A stretch of DNA of 64,000 nucleotides from the NCBI RefSeq assembly GCF_040115645.1, contig NC_089564.1, forward strand, positions 2,294,001 to 2,358,000, read 5' to 3'. The stretch is from Euwallacea fornicatus. Taxonomy: Eukaryota > Arthropoda > Insecta > Coleoptera > Curculionidae. The notes under the pieces are model-generated. The model was not told the DNA's origin. It was given only the letters and a program-made list of their open reading frames with translations, and ran no database searches. This document shows, piece after piece, positions 59,154-64,000 of this stretch. Positions within the stretch are counted from its first letter, which is position 1, and every line of letters starts with the position of its first letter. Made by a program: the position numbers and the translations under genes.

Positions 59154-60704
59154 GTACAGTAGCGACCAAAAGTTTGGAAACTTTTTAATTTTGAATTATT
59201 TCAAAATTTTTAAGGGCAATTTTATTTTTTTTAGAATATTGATAAGCATAAATTCACGTTCTTAAATACCACTAAGAAAAAAATTGTTTATAGTTCTAAA
59301 AATGTTGTTATTGAATATTTGCAATTTGTCGACGGACAAAAGTTTGGAAACTGTATTCAAAAACAGACTATTATTCGATTATATTGGGTTAATAACGCAA
59401 ATTATTTTCGATCAGTTTAGCAATATGCCTAAAACTAAATGTTTTTCCAGTGATTTGAAAAATAAAATGGTGGAGTTATATTTAAGTGGTCAGCGATTAA
59501 TCGACATTTCAAGAAATTTACAAGTACCAAAAGGCAGTGTTTTCAAGATTTTGAAGAGGTATCGCAATGATAATACCACTGCTAATAGCAGTAGAAGTGG
59601 AAGACCTAAAAAGCTAACAGCAAAAGCAGAAGCAATCATCAAAAAGTTATCAAATGGAAATCTTAGATTGGCCGCTGTTGATATTAATAAAGAATTATCC
59701 ACAAAATATAACATCGTAGTGTCAGTAACAACTGTAAAAAGAAAACTAAATAATCTAGGATTATTTGGACGAAGACCTGCAAAGAAACCACTTATATCCA
59801 ACAAAAATCGTAAAGCCCTTTTACAGTTTGCCAAAGACCATTTAGACTGGACAGTCGCAAAATGGGGTACTGTCTTATTCAGTGATGAAAGTAAATTCCA
59901 ACTCTTCGGAAGTGATGGAATACAGTGTGTTCGACGACCAGCAAGGAAGAGATTTGAAAAAAAAAAATCAAATACCTACCGTTAAACATGGTGGCGGTAA
60001 TGACCTAGTTTGGGGTTGCTTTTCTTCATCTGGTGTGGGCCCTCTAGTGGCTATCGATACCATTATGGACCGGTTTAAATATAAAGAAATATTGGAAAAT
60101 CATATGCTTCCATTTGCAGAATGGCAAATGCCCCTACAATGGATCCTTCAACACGACAATGATCCAGAACATGCTTCGCGTTTGGTGAAAAATTGGTTAG
60201 AAGAAAAATTTGGGCATGTTTTAAAATGGCCTTCTCAATCACCTGACCTTAACCCAATTGAATTCTTTTAGCACGAATTGGGGAAGAGAATTGGTGATTC
60301 TGGCATATTTGATAGTGCAGAATTATCTGCAATTCTTCAAAGGGAATGGGAGGCAATTCCTGTAAGTGTCTGTCAAAAGCTTGTGGAATCAATGCGTAAA
60401 CGATGCTTAGCTGTGATTAAAGCCAAGGGATATGCCACGAAATATTGATATTTTTTATTTTTAAAATGATTATTACTTGGTATTTTAGTTTTTAGAGAAT
60501 GGTTTCCAAACTTTTGTCATCCGAGAATAATACTTTTCTTTGTAATTATATTTAGACTGAAACATTTGTTTACTTTTGCATAAATACTTGAAATACTTTA
60601 TTTAAAAATATAACATTTTTAAAATATAAAAAAAAAGAAGTGATGGCGTTTTTATTAAATACCTGATTTTAAAAAAAGTTTCCAATCTTTTGGTCGCTAC
60701 TGTA
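59154..60704 (+). mobile_element. Nearly intact Tc1 element with IR/DR-type ends
   Basis: Termini TACAGTAGCGACCAAAAG on both ends (outward), followed by 'tttggaaacttttt' left and 'attggaaacttttt' right. An inner copy of the same motif lies at about 59334-59352 (gacggacaaaagtttgga) and, inverted, at about 60500-60525. Two motif copies per end is the IR/DR layout of Sleeping Beauty-like Tc1 elements. Length is 1551 bp with TA at each end. The well-preserved ends and gene indicate a younger insertion than the others in this window. Confidence 0.9.
59425..60448 (+). pseudogene. Tc1 transposase, disabled by one frameshift and one nonsense codon
   Basis: ATG at 59425 starts MPKTKCFSSDLKNKMVELYL. 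Helix-turn-helix one includes LQVPKGSVFKILKRY; a GRPKK AT-hook-like motif follows; helix-turn-helix two includes TTVKRKLNNLGLFGRRPAKK. The DD34E core is visible: TVLFSDESKFQLFG (first Asp), WILQHDNDPEHASRL (second Asp), and SPDLNPIEFF (Glu). The frame shifts in an 11-A run at 59957-59967, and a TAG at 60269 replaces the Trp expected after NPIEFF. The rest reads on through HELGKRIGDSGIFDS to TGA at 60448. Total span is about 341 codons, the normal Tc1 length. I chose 59425 because the open frame upstream is terminal-repeat DNA. Confidence 0.92.
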
Positions 60705-62045
60705 CATCGCAAGACATAATACATATAGTAAATACCTTTAAAATGAGCAAACTTGGCCCCTTTACAAAAATGTATCTGAACTAACGTCAACATCCCTTCT
60801 ACGGAGAGAAAACCACTTTTTTGATCTCGAACTAACCTGAACTAACCCGAAATTCCAACGCACTTGAACTCAATCTATCATCTGCAATATCATTGTTTTA
60901 ATATTAAAATTGCGCGTTTCGAATTTCATTTCGAATGCTCCGATTTATGCTTTAGACACAGGACACGATGTGACTAATTCGAAAGATATCAAAAAGGACG
61001 AAAGCTCTGAGATGAATTTTCACAAATTCACAACAAACACATCGTTTTGTACGTACTTGGAAAAGCGTTTGCAGGTCCCTCATAACTTCACCACAACATT
61101 GATTTTCGAAAAATATCGCAGATAAGATAGCGAATGGCTCGATTGATGACGTGACAGTATTATTTTATTGTAGGTATAATATATTGGGTATTAGGCGAAT
61201 TAAGGGATTTCTGATAAGAGTTTTAGATCCTTCTGGATTGACCTTCAGAGGTCGATGATTGGGGACCAAAAAAGATTACACAGCTATATCCTACGGAATA
61301 AACTCAACACGAACATATGATGAGTGATTAAATTCGACTTACGTTACTAAAATTTACATCATGAAGTACCGCACTTTCTGATTCACCTTTCACCCACTCT
61401 TATGATATTTAACCCATTTATAATTAAACCCTTGGTGGAAAATTATCTCTTTCATCAATCATCTACGTTAAGGCTAAATTAGTCTGTGGGATATTATTGC
61501 GTTATTGCACTATATCATTTTTTTACTTTGTTAGTTGTTTAAATAGTGATATGCTTGTTGCCTTAATATGTGTGTGATGCGATGTTTGATTTAAGAGTTA
61601 TCTCCAACTGAATTAGCAGATCCATAATATGTTTATAATGAATCTTAAAGTCATTGTTTCAAGATGGCGATACAAGCATTGGTGCCAAATTGATAATTTT
61701 TTTTTAATAAAATTAGGTACCTACGTAATTCAAGACGATAAAGCGAGTTGAAAATAACTATTTACGTGATTTTTACGATTACATTGAACTTCCACATAAT
61801 CTAACAACACTTGGATGAATTTGATCGAGCCTGATTAGCTCCCAATAAATTCTGTTTAGGATTCACCATATTCAAAGTCTGAGTTTCGCCATGAAGAGTA
61901 TCGACAAAAATGATATGGTATGAAGAGTGCGATGGTAAAATGAAGGAACTGATTCAATTGGTGACATAAACGTGACTGATACTCTTGAAAAATCTGGTGA
62001 TCTGCACTGGAGGGCAAAAGCAACTGGACACTTCAATTGTCATAT
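60705..62045. other. AT-rich stretch with nothing recognised
   Basis: Open frames at minus 60602-60793 (mostly within the Tc1 right end) and plus 60910-61125 show no motif or splice context. Confidence 0.4.
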
Positions 62046-63060
62046 ACACCGCTGGTAAAAGTATCGCAACACGTTTGTAACTTCGCAAATTAAAAAAAAA
62101 ATGCTTAAACACGTATAATTTTATTAAAGAAACAAATTTAATGTTAAAATTTTCCGCCCCGATCCACCTCCTTCTACTTACTTTTCGTTTTCAAATGGAA
62201 AGGTATTCACTGTAGAATACCAAATGAAAGGCAATTTAATAAGGGACATAAGGGTGCGCTCAGAACTAAAATCCGATTTACAATTAAACAAAAAACTATT
62301 AGATATTAAGTAAAGTAATTCACTATTACATCAAACGAAATCGATATGTCTACAATAAATGCTCAAATTGGGCTCCAGTGACAACAATTTGGCAACGACT
62401 CATCAAAATTCTATTATACAATTATCCGGTGTTGCTTCCGTTATTGATTCCAATCCAATTTGAGTCCTAAGACGTAAGTCACAGAAATTCTGTCGTTTGT
62501 GTTTGCAAATGAACCTTTTAAGGGACTCCACAACAAAAAATCGATGGGCGTAAGATCCGGAGATCGTGGCGTCCATCGTCTTGCGCCTCTTCTGCTAGTC
62601 CGTCTTCAGGACGAAAATCGCATCAAGATACTGTCTCACGACCATGGTATAATGTGAGTGTGAGCCATCTTGTTGGAACCAAATATTATTGACCACTTCT
62701 CCCCCTTTTTCTCTAGAAAAAATTGCGGGGATTGGTGGAACTACTTCCTGTTGCAATAGGTGTAATTATGATGAGTTTTTTAAGTTTTCTATGAAAAACG
62801 AGCCGATGAACTGGTGCCATATTGCACTCATCCGTACATTGAGTTTTTGCAGATGTGCTTGCAGAGTATGCATCCAATAAAGACTGTCTGTAGACCAGTA
62901 ACCACGATTACGTCGATGAATAGATTCGTTTAAGCAAAACGTTGCTTTATAGGGAAATAAAATTACAAAAAACAACCTATTATCCCAAGTGCGTTTTTCT
63001 TGCATCAATCCACAAAATTCCATCCTGCGATCAAAATCTTCAGACGTCAACTCTTGGGGA
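62046..63060 (-). mobile_element. 5'-truncated transposon with C-terminal transposase remnant
   Basis: The left end TACACCGCTGGTAAAAG and the following 280 bp match the terminal region at 47956-48270. The minus strand from 63050 reads TSEDFDRRMEFCGLMQEKRT, YKATFCLNESIHRRNRGYWS (first catalytic region, with the Asp of the usual SDEATF lost), LQKLNVRMSAIWHQFIGSFF, then, after breaks, WTPRSPDLTPIDFLLWSPLK near 62590-62530. This is the catalytic half of the same DUF4817-type DDE transposase family whose DNA-binding half is at 48476-48840. No N-terminal half or right end follows at 63060. Confidence 0.75.
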
Positions 63061-63890
63061 AGGGAAATTTTGCATGGATGAAATTTTCCTTTCCCACGAC
63101 ACGATCAGGCATAGAAAAAATCGAAAAATTCACTTTTGCGTGTTTACAGAAACATGTATAGTTCTGCAGCAATTTAATGTATTGACATGAAACTTTGCAT
63201 GGATGTAGCATATAGCGGCACCAACCACCAAAAAAAAAATTGATTTCACCTGCGAAGTTTAAGTGAAAAATTCACCTTTTTTTTTAATCACAGTAGTAGG
63301 TATTTGCTACAGCAACAAATTCCACTAAAGTTATTATGGAAAGCATTACGTCTGTACTGAAAGATTTATTGCATGTGTTTAAAATACAATAAGTTCCGAG
63401 ATTTTTTATTCATTATAAAAATTCCTATGAAAATCTATAGTTGACTATGTAGACACTCATCTCAGTTTACCATTGAAATCAATGAATGATTTACAATGCA
63501 TCGAATATACACATAATTCCTACACTAGTATTGGACATATCACATCTTTTAGTTAAAATATCTAACTAACTTTATTTTTACAATAATACTTTTGAGTATA
63601 TACATATTATTTAGAAGCAATAAGACACTACATGCTGTCGAGGACGTCTTGAGGCAGTTAACTGTCCCTGTTTTAGAAAATGGGAGGACCTGCCTTGTAA
63701 CTTCAACCACAGCCACCAAGTTTTACTTAAAATAGTAATATCTTAATCATCTGTCAATCAGCCACACTGACCAAACTTTCATTCATTCCCAACAAGCTTA
63801 AATTTCCAGTACAAAACTCAAAGAATTGAGCTTTGCTTGGAACTTAAACTCGAGTACCGCATCATTAACGATTCTTGATCACTACTCTAT
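63061..63890 (-). other. Presumed 3' UTR and flank of the right-edge gene
   Basis: AT-rich, without coding signs. A minus-strand AATAAA at 63571-63576 lies about 315 bases past the stop codon and is a plausible poly(A) signal for the gene ending at 63891. Confidence 0.4.
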
Positions 63891-64000
63891 CTATTCAGTC
63901 GATTGGCTGGCCACTGCTGGCACCACTACCGTCGTGGGGGTACTGGAGGTACTGGAATGAGGTTGTGGTCGTGTGTTGTTGACTTGTTCGGCTTGGAACG
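63891..64000 (-). CDS. C-terminal end of a gene that continues beyond the window
   Basis: The minus strand from the window edge reads an open, GC-rich frame FQAEQVNNTRPQPHSSTSST then PTTVVVPAVASQSTE and TAG at 63891-63893. The sudden rise in GC and the Ser/Thr/Pro/Val bias mark coding sequence against the AT-rich flank. It is a low-complexity, probably disordered C-terminus like that of many nuclear or signalling proteins; no domain is visible in 35 residues. The other two frames of this strand are less plausible but a different reading cannot be excluded. Confidence 0.6.
   Translation of the reverse strand, partial: FQAEQVNNTRPQPHSSTSSTPTTVVVPAVASQSTE

Noticed and set aside
59490..59834. 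114-codon minus-strand frame
   Set aside because: Antisense shadow of the Tc1 transposase.

Overview
This is an AT-rich window from an animal nuclear genome, most likely an insect. Three things point there: spliced genes with very short introns (55-72 bp) beside long transposon-filled ones, GT/AG splice sites, and a dense load of Tc1/mariner (IS630-type) DNA transposons. Many element ends read TACAGGGTGT, a terminus common in beetles and other insects; placing it in Coleoptera is a guess. There are no operons, CRISPR arrays, rRNA genes or recognisable tRNA genes. Few real genes are visible, and all were assembled by eye from splice sites and reading-frame phase.

Host genes: (1) the 3' end of a plus-strand gene, coding exons 5999-6242, 9090-9272 and 10838-10884, giving a Pro/Ser/Thr-rich then Ala/Gln-rich C-terminus that looks like a nuclear co-regulator but was not identified. 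(2) A minus-strand gene with coding exons 28464-28286, 28223-27985, 27920-27762, 16441-16234 and 16178-15853. All phases agree and predict a 366-residue protein with a Cys-rich N-terminus, one membrane segment and a phospho-site-rich tail; a possible 5' non-coding exon lies near 44345-44175. (3) A compact minus-strand gene, exons 50985-50873, 50800-50669 and 50600-50425, encoding a complete 139-residue single-pass membrane protein with three PPxY motifs. (4) The last 35 codons of a minus-strand gene that runs off the right edge (63891-64000).

Mobile DNA: degraded transposases lie at about 785-1260, 3110-3420, 7464-7983, 21302-22300, 23000-24045, 31710-31991, 35850-36060, 37113-38132, 38950-39420, 46430-46840 (pogo-like), 48476-48840, 54150-54420, 56376-56921, 57918-58968 (mariner), 59425-60448 (nearly intact Tc1) and 62480-63050. 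Non-coding foldback elements with arms of about 200-390 bp lie at about 14515-15235, 17350-18113, 18374-19153, 33785-34568, 45063-46126 and 51700-52744, with small MITEs at 2218-2357 and 38630-38714.

Several elements abut or sit in one another: Tc1 against a DDE element at 22565, mariner against Tc1 at 59150, and a run of three elements beside a (TA)31 tract at 36241-39624. Introns and intergenic space are built largely from this material. The most useful leads are the three-PPxY membrane protein, the unrecognised 366-residue protein, and the element at 22566-24436 whose two ends each look like a complete MITE.
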